Below, one piece after another: positions 23,972 to 32,856 of a stretch of DNA of 64,000 bases (position 1 is its first letter; the number at the start of each line of letters is the position of its first letter). Both the position numbers and the translations under genes were made by a program. The notes under the pieces were generated by a model. The model worked only from the letters and a program-made list of their open reading frames with translations, was not told the DNA's origin and ran no database searches. The stretch comes from Psychroflexus torquis ATCC 700755 (GTDB lineage Bacteria; Bacteroidota; Bacteroidia; Flavobacteriales; Flavobacteriaceae), in assembly GCF_000153485.2 (NCBI RefSeq), contig NC_018721.1, positions 1,116,001-1,180,000 of the forward strand, written 5' to 3'.

Positions 23972-24268
23972 TCATTCTTCATATAACCTTAGCTTGTTTT
24001 TGGTAGTTATAAGCTCTTCTTGCAAAGTTTCTATCTTTTTCAATAAATTAAAAACAGTATCAATCCCTTCCATATTGATATCGAGTTCGTGATGCATTCT
24101 AATCATTTTTTCAATATGAACGACATAATCCTTATGCACATACTGAGAGTGCTCTATGGTTCTAATTTCAATTAAATCGAAATTATTCAAATTGATCAAA
24201 AACGACATTTCGATATCGTAATACACACATAACTGTTGAAGGGGAATAAGACTCTCTAGATTTATCAT
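23972..24268 (-). CDS. cbpM: Chaperone modulator CbpM-like protein
   Basis: A 98-residue MerR-related protein that in known cases binds the J-domain of CbpA and inhibits it. It has LIPLQQLCVYYDIEMSFL at the N terminus (degenerate helix-turn-helix), a middle IEKMIRMHHELDINMEGIDTV typical of the family, and a C-terminal coiled coil IETLQEELITTKNKL. Its start overlaps the end of the cbpA gene by 4 bp, the standard cbpA-cbpM arrangement, which supports the call. Confidence 0.88.
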   Translation of the reverse strand: MINLESLIPLQQLCVYYDIEMSFLINLNNFDLIEIRTIEHSQYVHKDYVVHIEKMIRMHHELDINMEGIDTVFNLLKKIETLQEELITTKNKLRLYEE

Positions 24269-25116
24269 AAGCGTAAGTTTTGGAGCTCATTAAACAATTC
24301 ATTTTCCTCAGTCGTAAGTTGAGTAGGCAGTTTCAAATTATAGGTGATATATAAATCTCCAAACTCACCTTCTTTTTTATAGACTGGAAATCCTTTCCCT
24401 TTGAGTTTTACTTTGGCACCGTTTTGAGTTTCTGGCTTCACTTTCAGTTTCACTTTGCTATCTAAAGTTTCTACGGTGAGCTCACCACCAAGGATAGCGG
24501 AGTACAAATCAAGATCTACAGTTTTGTAAAGGTCGTTGCGATTTCTTTTAAATTCTGTGGAGTTCTCTATAGAGAATTTGATATATAAATCCCCCTTAGG
24601 GCCACCATTTATACCATCCCCGCCTTGTCCTTTTATTTTAATTTGCTGCTCATTTTTGACACCTGCAGGAATGGTTAGACGAATGTTTTTTCCATTTATA
24701 GTAAGTGTTCGCTTAGTGGTAATGTAAACCTCTTTTAAATCAAGCTGTAGTTCTGTATTGTAATCCTGACCTCGAAAACCAACCCCAGACCCTCCTCTAC
24801 TGCCAGCTGATCGACCCCCAAACATAGACTCAAAAAAGTCAGAGTAATCACCACTATACTGCTGTTGCCTGGCATTATTGAAGTCTCCTGCATGCTTCCA
24901 ATCCTTGCCATGCGTGTCATATTTCTTTCGGCTTTCTGGATGACTCAAAACTTCATTAGCTTCATTGATTTGCTTAAACTTTGTTTCAGCCTCCTTGTCG
25001 TTGGGATTCAGATCTGGATGATATTTACGAGCCATTTTGCGATAAGCTTTTTTGATTTCGCTTTCCGTCGCGCTTTTTTCAATTCCAAGTATCTTGTAGT
25101 AATTGATGTATGCCAT
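24265..25116 (-). CDS. cbpA: DnaJ-class co-chaperone CbpA
   Basis: A type II J-domain protein (283 residues) that works with DnaK and, in E. coli, also binds curved DNA. J-domain at residues 5-70 with the HPD motif in ARKYHPDLNPND. A Gly/Ser/Arg-rich linker follows (about 90-115, GGRSAGSRGGSG), then two C-terminal substrate-binding beta domains with LKEVYITTKRTLTING and GDLYITYNLKLP. The zinc-finger region of DnaJ is absent. Co-transcribed with cbpM. Confidence 0.93.
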   Translation of the reverse strand: MAYINYYKILGIEKSATESEIKKAYRKMARKYHPDLNPNDKEAETKFKQINEANEVLSHPESRKKYDTHGKDWKHAGDFNNARQQQYSGDYSDFFESMFGGRSAGSRGGSGVGFRGQDYNTELQLDLKEVYITTKRTLTINGKNIRLTIPAGVKNEQQIKIKGQGGDGINGGPKGDLYIKFSIENSTEFKRNRNDLYKTVDLDLYSAILGGELTVETLDSKVKLKVKPETQNGAKVKLKGKGFPVYKKEGEFGDLYITYNLKLPTQLTTEENELFNELQNLRL

Positions 25117-25225
25117 TCTATGCTAAGTTGTAATTATATCTTTTTAAATACTGGAAACCAGCATCATGTAAAAGGTACTACTTTTTTAGTAATTATCTCA
25201 ATATAACTTACCTCCCTATTGACGT

Positions 25226-25486
25226 CTATAATTCAAATAAAGATTTGGAAATGGCATGAAAGCCTATCTTAAGGACAGCATCTTCAATATCTTTTACAGC
25301 GACCATTGAAGAGGTATGAATTTTAAATTCTCTAGGGAACTTATCTTCATTCATAATTACATCCTTTATGCCAGGAACCTTTAAAACCGCCTCCTTAATT
25401 TTCGCTATATCATTACGTGACGTAGCATTAGTTTCAAAATATTTTCCACGATTTCCTGGGATAATATTGTCTGATAATAAGCTCAT
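25226..25486 (-). CDS. Small HMA-like (ferredoxin-fold) protein lacking CxxC
   Basis: An 86-residue cytosolic protein. The pattern RNDIAKIKEAVLKVPGIKDV and IEDAVLKIGFHAIS is that of a heavy-metal-associated domain: beta-alpha-beta with a V..V.GI..V core. The metal-binding CxxC loop of true HMA domains is absent; the corresponding stretch reads ATSRND. It is probably a metal-free relative used for protein contacts. It stands alone between cbpA and the Gfo/Idh/MocA gene. Confidence 0.65.
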   Translation of the reverse strand: MSLLSDNIIPGNRGKYFETNATSRNDIAKIKEAVLKVPGIKDVIMNEDKFPREFKIHTSSMVAVKDIEDAVLKIGFHAISKSLFEL

Positions 25487-25651
25487 TTCCTTAACGTTTT
25501 AGTATTAGTTCTTAAAACATGGTTTCCTTTTATCAAAGGCTTTCTTGGAAGTCTCTTGCTCCTCTAAATTAACCAATAATACTCAAGTGAACGCCTATAT
25601 GGTATTAACTTTAGCCAATCTTAAGTAAGTGAGGCTTAAAAAGCTTCGCCT

Positions 25652-26659
25652 CTAATGGTCTAAATCTTCCTTATACCTAAGTCCTATTTGCTTCCTAATA
25701 GTATCTAATGTTTGAAGTAACTCTAAAGAAGACTTAAGAGACATTTCAGGACTTTGTGTAAGACCTCGATCTAGACAATCATGAACATGTTCAATCTCAA
25801 ATTGAAAACCATTTGGTAAATAATGAAAGTCTAGATGCTCTTCTCCAGCTTTAGTAGTAATGGTAAGTTGATCGGTATTATGAAATCTAGATCCAAATTC
25901 TACGCTAGCCTTTTCAAAATAAACTTTAGCCTTGGAAGGTGTTGTTTTAGCAAAACTAGAAGACAGCTTTGCCACTGCTCCACTAGGATATTGAAAGTGT
26001 ATTGTATTGGAAACATCTACGCCTGTTTTAGAAAACTGAGCGGTTGCCTTGATATCCTGTGGCAACCCTAAAAGCTTTAAAGCCAAATACACGGGATAAA
26101 TCCCAATATCCAGAAGGGCTCCACCGCCTAGAGCTTTATTAAATAGGCGAGCTTCGGTATTAAATTCAGCTTTAAAAGAGAAATCTGCTTCAATTTTCAA
26201 GCATTTCCCATAAGTTTCCTTTTGAGTAAGGTCATAGACTTTTTGAAGATGAGGCATAAAATTGGTCCAGAGACCTTCCATCAGGAACCTATTAGTGCGC
26301 TTTGCTTCAGAAATCAAGCGGCTCAATTGATCTACATTCATCGCTATTGGTTTCTCACACAAAACGGCTTTATGGTGTTGGAGTCCTAGTAAGACATTTT
26401 CAAAATGGAAAACATGTGGTGTAGCAACATATATAATATCAACCTCTGGGTCTTTAGCCAAATCGATATAAGAACCATAAGCTTTTTCAGCTTTAAAGTC
26501 ACCAGCAAAACCCTTAGCTTTTTCCAGTGATCTTGAGGCTACAGCATAAAGAATAGCACCTTCTATCTGCGTTATATCTGAGGCAACTTTGTGCGCAATT
26601 CGTCCTAAACCTAAAATTCCCCAACGGTATGGTCGTAACATCATGATCTGATTTTTCAT
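25652..26659 (-). CDS. Gfo/Idh/MocA-family oxidoreductase
   Basis: An NAD(P)-dependent sugar or polyol dehydrogenase-type protein, 335 residues. The Rossmann motif WGILGLGRIAHKVASD starts near residue 13, DIIYVATPHVFHFE follows and the family signature CEKPIAMNVDQL is present; the C-terminal domain has GGGALLDIGIYPVYLALKLLG with the conserved Asp/His region. Substrate cannot be told from sequence. ATG codons at 26644 and 26641 (MMLRPYRW) are equally good starts and would be closer to the usual family N terminus. Confidence 0.9.
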   Translation of the reverse strand: MKNQIMMLRPYRWGILGLGRIAHKVASDITQIEGAILYAVASRSLEKAKGFAGDFKAEKAYGSYIDLAKDPEVDIIYVATPHVFHFENVLLGLQHHKAVLCEKPIAMNVDQLSRLISEAKRTNRFLMEGLWTNFMPHLQKVYDLTQKETYGKCLKIEADFSFKAEFNTEARLFNKALGGGALLDIGIYPVYLALKLLGLPQDIKATAQFSKTGVDVSNTIHFQYPSGAVAKLSSSFAKTTPSKAKVYFEKASVEFGSRFHNTDQLTITTKAGEEHLDFHYLPNGFQFEIEHVHDCLDRGLTQSPEMSLKSSLELLQTLDTIRKQIGLRYKEDLDH

Positions 26660-26742
26660 AAAATTAAAACAATAACATGAATTGATCGTGAATAGCGTCT
26701 AAAATTAAAATCACTCTATAGCTGCAGTTTAACACTTGTTGA

Positions 26743-26774
26743 TTTTGCCACTATCCATTTTATATTTAATTTTG
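26743..26774 (+). promoter_or_regulatory. Promoter of the phenylalanine hydroxylase leader
   Basis: -33 TTTTG (26743-26747), a 19-nt spacer, and -7 TAATTTTG (26767-26774), an exact TAnnTTTG match. Transcription would start close to 26780, right at the leader-peptide ATG, so that peptide would be read from a nearly leaderless mRNA. Confidence 0.65.
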
Positions 26775-26779
26775 AGTTC

Positions 26780-26839
26780 ATGAATAATACAAATACATTC
26801 TATTACTATCAACCACTTCTAAATTTTAGAATCGGTTAA
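26780..26839 (+). CDS. Putative Phe/Tyr leader peptide
   Basis: A 19-codon frame, MNNTNTFYYYQPLLNFRIG, directly behind a strong promoter and upstream of a terminator hairpin and the phenylalanine hydroxylase gene. Codons 7-10 (26798-26809) are Phe-Tyr-Tyr-Tyr, a run that fits a ribosome-stalling leader for aromatic amino acids. The last codons (GAATCGG, 26829-26835) can pair with CCGATTC in the 5' arm of the terminator, forming an antiterminator. Seen: peptide, run and pairing. Inferred: attenuation control. Confidence 0.6.
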   Translation: MNNTNTFYYYQPLLNFRIG

Positions 26840-26865
26840 TGGTATAATATATTTACACCTTAATT

Positions 26866-26897
26866 AAATCCCGATTCAATTGAATCGGGATTTTTAT
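26866..26897 (+). terminator. Attenuator-like terminator before phenylalanine hydroxylase
   Basis: AAATCCCGATTCAA and TTGAATCGGGATTT form a perfect 14-bp inverted repeat, followed by a T-rich run (TTTATTTT). It lies between the leader peptide and the hydroxylase start. Its left arm overlaps the antiterminator partner at 26871-26877. Confidence 0.75.
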
Positions 26898-26913
26898 TTT
26901 AAAACGAATTGCT

Positions 26914-27642
26914 ATGCAAGACATGTCTAAATACACCAAAGACGATTTATGGGTTTGGAATACCCTATTTAATAGACAAAAAGAAAATATACCAGGCAAA
27001 GCTTCCAAATCTTATATCGATGCTTTAGAGCATATGTCTCCTGTTTTAAATGCCGACGAAATCCCTGATTTTGAAAAGATCAATTCATGGTTTAAAACCG
27101 AAACTCAGTGGGAATTGCAAGTAGTCCCTGGGCTGATTCCTGTAGAAGAGTTTTTCAAATTGCTTGCCGAACGAAAGTTCTGCTCCTCCACTTGGTTGCG
27201 TTCAAAAGACAGTTTAGACTACCTAGAAGAACCAGACGTGTTTCATGATATTTTTGGTCATGTCCCTTTATTAAGCGACCCTGTATTTTCAGAATTTGTG
27301 TGTGAGTTTGGAAAATTGGGATGTCAATTTCTAGGAGACACTGAAAAACTCATACAATTACAACGCCTTTACTGGTTTACAATAGAATTTGGAGTCATAA
27401 AAGAGCAGGGGAGTATCCAATCCTATGGTGCTGGTATTTTATCTTCCTCTGGAGAGACTAATCAGATCCATGAACAAAAAGCTAATTTTATAGACTATTC
27501 TATTCAAGCTATTATTGAAAAAGAATTTAGAACAGATATTATGCAAGAAGATTATTATGTAATTTCTTCTTTTGAAATACTATTTGACTCTTTAAAAGCT
27601 CTTGCTGATGTTTGGAATAACGAAACCATACTAGCGGAGTAA
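26914..27642 (+). CDS. phhA: Phenylalanine 4-hydroxylase
   Basis: Converts phenylalanine to tyrosine using O2, a pterin cofactor and one Fe(II), in the cytoplasm. At 242 residues it is the short bacterial form with only the catalytic domain. The iron ligands are His-111 and His-116 in PDVFHDIFGHVPLL and Glu-158 in FTIEFGVIKEQG. Other family blocks are WELQVVPGLIP and SYGAGILSSSGE. An in-frame ATG at 26923 is an alternative start. It follows a putative leader peptide and attenuator, which suggests control by charged tRNA-Tyr/Phe and a role in making tyrosine. Confidence 0.94.
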   Translation: MQDMSKYTKDDLWVWNTLFNRQKENIPGKASKSYIDALEHMSPVLNADEIPDFEKINSWFKTETQWELQVVPGLIPVEEFFKLLAERKFCSSTWLRSKDSLDYLEEPDVFHDIFGHVPLLSDPVFSEFVCEFGKLGCQFLGDTEKLIQLQRLYWFTIEFGVIKEQGSIQSYGAGILSSSGETNQIHEQKANFIDYSIQAIIEKEFRTDIMQEDYYVISSFEILFDSLKALADVWNNETILAE

Positions 27643-27842
27643 ACATATAAGATAGTTTAAAGACAAAACTAAGTTGACTTTTTCATCCTTAGCAAGGAAA
27701 TAAGAATGAAATTATAAAATCCCGTTATAATCCTGAGTTTTAGTTCTAAGTTATATTTTAATTGGTTAAAATTGTAAGTCAAATAATTTATAGCAATAAT
27801 GTATAATATTTTGCATTATAAATGAAGTTATTACATTAATTA

Positions 27843-29075
27843 ATGAAGTTCAACTCAAAGCTTGTCACAAAACTATTTGTTTTAGGATCCATCTTAGGAA
27901 TGATTACTTATACCATGTTTCAAAACTTTGCCTTTAGCAATTTTGAAACCATGCCTTCAGATAACTCAGAAGTGACTGATCCCATTCCTAAAGTGCCGGT
28001 AGTAGATTATAATTCACTGTTTTCTCCAGAACTTAACGTTTTTGAGGACCAAATTCAGAAGAGAGCTAAACGCAACAGCATAAGTGGATCTGTTATTGTC
28101 GCCTACAAGGATCAAATTTTATATGAAGAAGATTTTGGCTACAAGAATCCTATTACAAAAACTCCAATGGAGCCAAATATGTCTTACCAGTTGGCATCGG
28201 TGAGTAAACAATATACAGCAGCGGCTATTCTAAAATTATACCAAGAAAAACGTTTGGACATCGATCAATCTGTGTCTACCTATTTGCCAGGTTTTAAATT
28301 TGAAAAAGTGACCATTCGAGATTTATTAAAGCATAGGTCTGGACTTTGGAACTACATGTATTTAACGGAAAAGTATTGGGAAAAAGATATTGCCCCCAAC
28401 AATCTGGAGGTTGTAGATTTAATTAACACCAACGCACCAAGACTCAATTTTCCTGCGGGTCGATATTTTAGTTATAGCAATACCGGTTACGTTGTTTTAG
28501 GAGCTATCGTTGAGCAAATAACTCAACTCAATCTTGGAAAATTTATTGAAGAAGAGTTTTTATTACCACTTTGTTTGGATGAAACTTTTGTCGACAAACA
28601 CGACAGAAATGAGGATGTCATTCTGGACGGTTACCAATCCTATAGACGCTCTTTTATTGAACTCCCTGAAGGTTTTCATAATAATGCCATGGGAGACAAA
28701 GGAATTTATGCCTCTGCAAAAGATTTATTCGTGTGGTTTCGGGATTTAAAAAATGGTAAAATAGTAAATAAAAATAGTGTTGACTTGATGTTTGGTAGAA
28801 ATGAAAATGGCAAAAACAAAAGTTATGGGATGGGGTTTAGACTTGAACACAAAAGTGGTGAAGAGGTTATTTTCCACAATGGTTTGTGGGATGGATTTAG
28901 AAATGGCATAGAATTTCACCCAAAAGATGATCTTGTGATCATTGTGATGACTCATACACAAAATAAACAAAAGCATTACTTCCAAGACTATTTAGTCAAA
29001 AAAGCAAAAGACTTTATTCACACTGCTGAGCAGCGAACTGAGGTTAAGGATGATGAAAAAGAATTAATCCTTTAA
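27843..29075 (+). CDS. Serine hydrolase, beta-lactamase/class C-like
   Basis: A 410-residue serine hydrolase of the beta-lactamase/penicillin-binding fold, exported or anchored by an N-terminal membrane segment (LFVLGSILGMITYTMFQNF). Catalytic motifs are SVSK (nucleophile Ser, in QLASVSKQYTAAAIL), YSN in YFSYSNTGYV, and HNG in VIFHNGLWDGF, which stands for the KTG-like third motif. RDLLKHRSGLWNY is typical of the esterase or D-aminopeptidase-like members. True beta-lactamase activity is unlikely to be its main job; substrate unknown. About 200 bp upstream of it hold no gene. Confidence 0.9.
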   Translation: MKFNSKLVTKLFVLGSILGMITYTMFQNFAFSNFETMPSDNSEVTDPIPKVPVVDYNSLFSPELNVFEDQIQKRAKRNSISGSVIVAYKDQILYEEDFGYKNPITKTPMEPNMSYQLASVSKQYTAAAILKLYQEKRLDIDQSVSTYLPGFKFEKVTIRDLLKHRSGLWNYMYLTEKYWEKDIAPNNLEVVDLINTNAPRLNFPAGRYFSYSNTGYVVLGAIVEQITQLNLGKFIEEEFLLPLCLDETFVDKHDRNEDVILDGYQSYRRSFIELPEGFHNNAMGDKGIYASAKDLFVWFRDLKNGKIVNKNSVDLMFGRNENGKNKSYGMGFRLEHKSGEEVIFHNGLWDGFRNGIEFHPKDDLVIIVMTHTQNKQKHYFQDYLVKKAKDFIHTAEQRTEVKDDEKELIL

Positions 29076-29089
29076 AACTTAGTCTTACC

Positions 29090-29722
29090 TTATTTTTCAA
29101 TTTCATAATTCTCCCACCCCCAAGACCGTTTTGGAACATCGATTGGTGACTCCAAATCAAAACCTATAGAAAATTTAATTGGCGAACCTATTCGCCTTAA
29201 GTTATAAGTAAATTGTCCATCGTCCACGGTGATCCACCATAAATTAGTGGCCGTTCCAGGCAATAAATCTACGGTTTCTTGGTCAGCCGGAAACATAGCT
29301 AAATTATCATATCCACTGTTTGGTGTTACTCCACCATACATGGTGACTTCATCTTCTCTTCCATCTTCTTTACGATGATCATGCTTAAGCTCTATTCCAA
29401 TTTTAGTTTTGGATAAAATCCAAGTTCTTGATCGGTTTTCACCTACATTGAAAGAAATATAGATCTTTTCATCCTTAACATCCAACACATGCATAACTAA
29501 GTCTTTTCCTCTAAAATCATCTCCCTCTGGAGCTTCCAAAACTTTACCTTGAAAAGCTTTTCCTTTCAATTTGGAGAGCCTATTACAAAACTCTTGGTTG
29601 ACAATTTTTACTGAATTTGCTTCTGTCACAATTTCGGTTTTAGTCTTTTTGGTTTTAGGCTTAGAAGAATCTTGACAAGCGATTATAGTAGTTACCAAAA
29701 AGGCAAAAAATAAGTATTTCAT
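29090..29722 (-). CDS. Lipoprotein of unknown function
   Basis: A 210-residue protein with a lipoprotein signal (MKYLFFAFLVTTIIACQDSS, lipobox IIAC). After a short lysine/threonine-rich linker it is rich in beta-strand-like stretches (FRGKDLVMHVLDVKDEKIYISFNVGENRSRTWIL), with FSIGFDLESPIDVPKRSWGWENYEI at the end. I do not recognise the family. A -7-like box TATTTTTG (29746-29739) lies just upstream. It converges on the serine hydrolase with 14 bp between stops. Confidence 0.75.
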   Translation of the reverse strand: MKYLFFAFLVTTIIACQDSSKPKTKKTKTEIVTEANSVKIVNQEFCNRLSKLKGKAFQGKVLEAPEGDDFRGKDLVMHVLDVKDEKIYISFNVGENRSRTWILSKTKIGIELKHDHRKEDGREDEVTMYGGVTPNSGYDNLAMFPADQETVDLLPGTATNLWWITVDDGQFTYNLRRIGSPIKFSIGFDLESPIDVPKRSWGWENYEIEK

Positions 29723-29757
29723 GATAATTTATTTTTTACAAAAATAAAGATACGACA

Positions 29758-29790
29758 CAAAAAAAGCCACTTTATAAAAGTGGCTTTTAA
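29758..29790 (-). terminator. Terminator of the zinc metalloprotease gene
   Basis: AAAAGCCACTT and AAGTGGCTTTT form a stem around a short loop; on the minus strand seven T residues follow. Confidence 0.8.
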
Positions 29791-29809
29791 AATTTGAATC
29801 ACTACCTAA

Positions 29810-32296
29810 TTAAGCATCTGGATTGATAATTTTTTCAATTCGCTCTACTGCATCTTGCAGATGGTATCTTGTCATTGTATCTCTAGTTCTATTGATTGCT
29901 CTTCTCATATCTACTTGCAAAGTAGTTAACTCTGCTCTTACAAGAGGTCTAATATCACTAGTCTCCACATCGATATTACTTCGGTTGATGTAACTTCTGA
30001 ATTGAGCAGGAATACTAGATTGCTCTTCTGTCATAAGCTCATGCATCCTTCCAATATAAGCTCTCTGAAGGTTTCTACGAATTCTACTGATGTCTTCTCC
30101 ACGTCTCAATTCACTGAAAAGACCAGTTCTTAAATTTTCCATCATTTCTACAATGGTATACGCATCATCGTTTAACTCTTCGTTTTCCATCATTCTTGCG
30201 AAACGACCAAAGTCTAGAACATTATTTAAAGCTCTTTCCTGGTAGCTTTTTATTTTTTCAAGATAGCCGTCAAATTGTATTTTGTTGAAAATGTCTGTAT
30301 CGATCAACCATTCTGGAGTTTCAAACAATTCTGCTTGAAGAAATTCCATAGCTCTTACTTGCTTATCTCTTGGCGCGTGTGTATAAACATCGCCCTCTTG
30401 ATCGTAAGTTTTATAGATTTCGTAAACACCCCCAATATTAGCTGCAACATGGCCCATATAACGGTTATACTGTCCATAAACTTGGTTGTATAGATCTTCT
30501 AAGTCTTCGTAGTTTTTACCATCTTCTGCAGTCCACTCTATTAAGTTTGGAACAATTCTTTTAAGATTTTCAATACCATAAGTACTGGCTTCCATCGAAT
30601 CATCACCAAGATCTTCAGTTTGTGAACTTGGATCGATCACACCTCCAGATTGTTGTTTTCCAAATCTATAGATAGGATCCCCCGCTTTTTCTAAGATCCA
30701 TCGGTTAAGAACTTCTTTTTCCTCTTCTGGTGTTTTGTCCAAAATAGGTCTATATCCCCAAGCAATTGAATACTTATCATAAGGTCCAACGTTAGGCATT
30801 AAAGATACATCTCCATCACCAGGTTGAGCGATATAATTAAATCTCGCATAATCCATAATGGAAGGAGCTGTACCAAATTCTTTAGTGAATTCTGGACTTC
30901 TTAAGTCCTCAACACCGTAAGCTACACTACTTCCCATGTTGTGAGGAAGTCCAAGGGTGTGTCCAACTTCATGAGACGATACAAAACGAATTAAACGTCC
31001 CATTACCTCATCTTTAAACTCAACACCTCTGGCCTCTGGATTGATTGCTGCAGTTTGCACAAAGAACCAATTGCGAAGCAAAGTCATCACATTGTGGTAC
31101 CAATTGATATCCGATTCCAAGATTTCCCCAGACCTTGGATCACTCACATGAGGTCCGTTCGCATTTGGTATTGGAGAAGCTAGATATCTCACTACAGAAT
31201 ACCTAACATCCTCAGGACTCCAATCTGGATCTTCTTCTTTTGTAGGAGGATCCATAGCAATAATAGCATTTTTGAAGCCAGCAGCTTCAAAGGCCACTTG
31301 CCAATCTTCTATCCCTTGTTTAATATATTTTCTCCATTTTTCTGGAGTAGCTCTGTCTATGTAATAAATAATCTGTTCTTTGGGTTCGACTAACTCGCCA
31401 TTTTTGAACCTCTCAAGATTTTCATCTTTCACCTCAAGACGGTAACGGTCTAAATACTCTACCGTTTCAGACTTTTGATTATCTAAACCATAATCTGTTT
31501 GATTACTTGTAAACCAACCTACACGTTGGTCGAAATAACGTCGTCTCATAGGTTCTTTTGGCAATAAGACCATTGAGTTACTAAATTTCAATGAAACCGA
31601 ACCCGTACTAGAATTGGAAGGTGGTTTGCCTGCATTGTAAGTTTTGACGTGTCTAATCTCTATGTTTTCAGGATAACTTCTTATCGTATCTATATAAGAA
31701 CGACTATCATCTAGTCTAGAAATTTTATAAGGTTTTCTTCGTCTACTTTGCAAACCAATAGCTTCGACATCTTTCTGAAATAAATCTGTAACATCTATAA
31801 CCGTTGTATTAAAAATAGAATCCTTTTTGTAAGCTTTTACATCAAAAGAATATAAAATGGGTTCAAAATTGGAATTCACTACCGCTTCATAAATAGGTAA
31901 AGAATCTGCCGCTGCAATATCGTAGGAAACAACTCTAAGATTAACTTTGTCACCTTTACGTTGCCAGCGCAATACTTGTTCGTTTTGCTTTCCTCCACCA
32001 AAACCCATGCCTTGAGCAGTTTGAGCAATACGAGTTACCATTAACATCTCTCTATTGAAAAGCGAGTCTGGGATTTCGAAAAAGTAATCTTCATCTACCT
32101 TATGAACAGTAAATAATCCTTCATCAGTTTTAGCCTTTTTCGTAATGATTTTGCCGTAAGGTTTAATACCATTTTTGGACTTTTCCTTGGATTGAGAAGC
32201 AGACTTATCATCTTTTTTACCCTGAAGGATAGAACATGATGACATCGAAACTAGCATTCCTGCTACACACGTGTAGTACAGTATTTTTTTGAACAT
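29810..32296 (-). CDS. Zinc-dependent metalloprotease lipoprotein (DUF5117/DUF4953 type)
   Basis: An 828-residue surface or periplasmic protease. The N terminus is a lipoprotein signal (MFKKILYYTCVAGMLVSMSSC). The zinc site HEVGHTLGLPH lies near residue 440, matching HExxHxxGxxH of metzincin-type enzymes, in FVSSHEVGHTLGLPHNMGSS. The surrounding order, DUF5118/DUF5117-like N-terminal part then a DUF4953-like catalytic part, is that of a Bacteroidetes protease family whose substrates are not known. It is a single-gene unit with a terminator. Confidence 0.9.
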   Translation of the reverse strand: MFKKILYYTCVAGMLVSMSSCSILQGKKDDKSASQSKEKSKNGIKPYGKIITKKAKTDEGLFTVHKVDEDYFFEIPDSLFNREMLMVTRIAQTAQGMGFGGGKQNEQVLRWQRKGDKVNLRVVSYDIAAADSLPIYEAVVNSNFEPILYSFDVKAYKKDSIFNTTVIDVTDLFQKDVEAIGLQSRRRKPYKISRLDDSRSYIDTIRSYPENIEIRHVKTYNAGKPPSNSSTGSVSLKFSNSMVLLPKEPMRRRYFDQRVGWFTSNQTDYGLDNQKSETVEYLDRYRLEVKDENLERFKNGELVEPKEQIIYYIDRATPEKWRKYIKQGIEDWQVAFEAAGFKNAIIAMDPPTKEEDPDWSPEDVRYSVVRYLASPIPNANGPHVSDPRSGEILESDINWYHNVMTLLRNWFFVQTAAINPEARGVEFKDEVMGRLIRFVSSHEVGHTLGLPHNMGSSVAYGVEDLRSPEFTKEFGTAPSIMDYARFNYIAQPGDGDVSLMPNVGPYDKYSIAWGYRPILDKTPEEEKEVLNRWILEKAGDPIYRFGKQQSGGVIDPSSQTEDLGDDSMEASTYGIENLKRIVPNLIEWTAEDGKNYEDLEDLYNQVYGQYNRYMGHVAANIGGVYEIYKTYDQEGDVYTHAPRDKQVRAMEFLQAELFETPEWLIDTDIFNKIQFDGYLEKIKSYQERALNNVLDFGRFARMMENEELNDDAYTIVEMMENLRTGLFSELRRGEDISRIRRNLQRAYIGRMHELMTEEQSSIPAQFRSYINRSNIDVETSDIRPLVRAELTTLQVDMRRAINRTRDTMTRYHLQDAVERIEKIINPDA

Positions 32297-32388
32297 AGTT
32301 GATTTAATAATGAGTCAGTAAAACTGAGCTATTCAGCTTTATTAAGTAGGACTACTTAAACTAGAAAAAGTTTAAACCTTCTCCAAAA

Positions 32389-32416
32389 AAAAGCTTCGTT
32401 AAAAAACGAAGCTTTT
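32389..32416 (-). terminator. Terminator of the YeeE/YedE pair
   Basis: AAAAGCTTCGTT and AACGAAGCTTTT form a perfect 12-bp stem with an A-rich loop; on the minus strand the run TTTTTTTT follows. Confidence 0.85.
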
Positions 32417-32438
32417 CAGTATTAAATAGTTTTTAATA

Positions 32439-32852
32439 TTAGTGCGGAAGTTTGTTTCTGAGGAGTCCATAAATAAATGTACCTCCAAGCGCACCAAAAA
32501 TCACTATTAGAATGGAACCATAACCCGCTCCGGCGAGAACATACATGGGGCCAGGACAAGCACCCGCAAGGGCCCAACCCAATCCGAATAAGATTCCGCC
32601 GAATAAATAACGTGGTATACTCATTGCTTTAGGGTTTAGTTGCATGTCTTGTCCTCCTAAAGCTTTGATGTTTCGGCGTTTTATAATCTGAGTGCCCATT
32701 ACTCCTATGGCTAGAGCAGAGCCTATAATACCATACATATGGAAAGACCCAAATTCAAACATTTCATAAATTCTAAACCAAGACGCTGCTTCAGATTTGT
32801 ACATGACAATACCAAAAAAGACACCTATAATTAAATAAACTAAGGTTTTCAT
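32439..32852 (-). CDS. YeeE/YedE-type membrane protein, small half (DUF6691-like)
   Basis: A 137-residue inner-membrane protein with about four helices. The motif GGILFGLGWALAGACPGPMYVLAGAG, with its Cys, is that of the YeeE/YedE sulfur-transport family. The second, larger half is encoded 4 bp upstream, so the two probably assemble as one transporter, as in other split YeeE pairs. Thiosulfate or another reduced-sulfur compound is the family substrate; for this pair it is inferred. Confidence 0.85.
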   Translation of the reverse strand: MKTLVYLIIGVFFGIVMYKSEAASWFRIYEMFEFGSFHMYGIIGSALAIGVMGTQIIKRRNIKALGGQDMQLNPKAMSIPRYLFGGILFGLGWALAGACPGPMYVLAGAGYGSILIVIFGALGGTFIYGLLRNKLPH

Positions 32853-32856
32853 ATGC

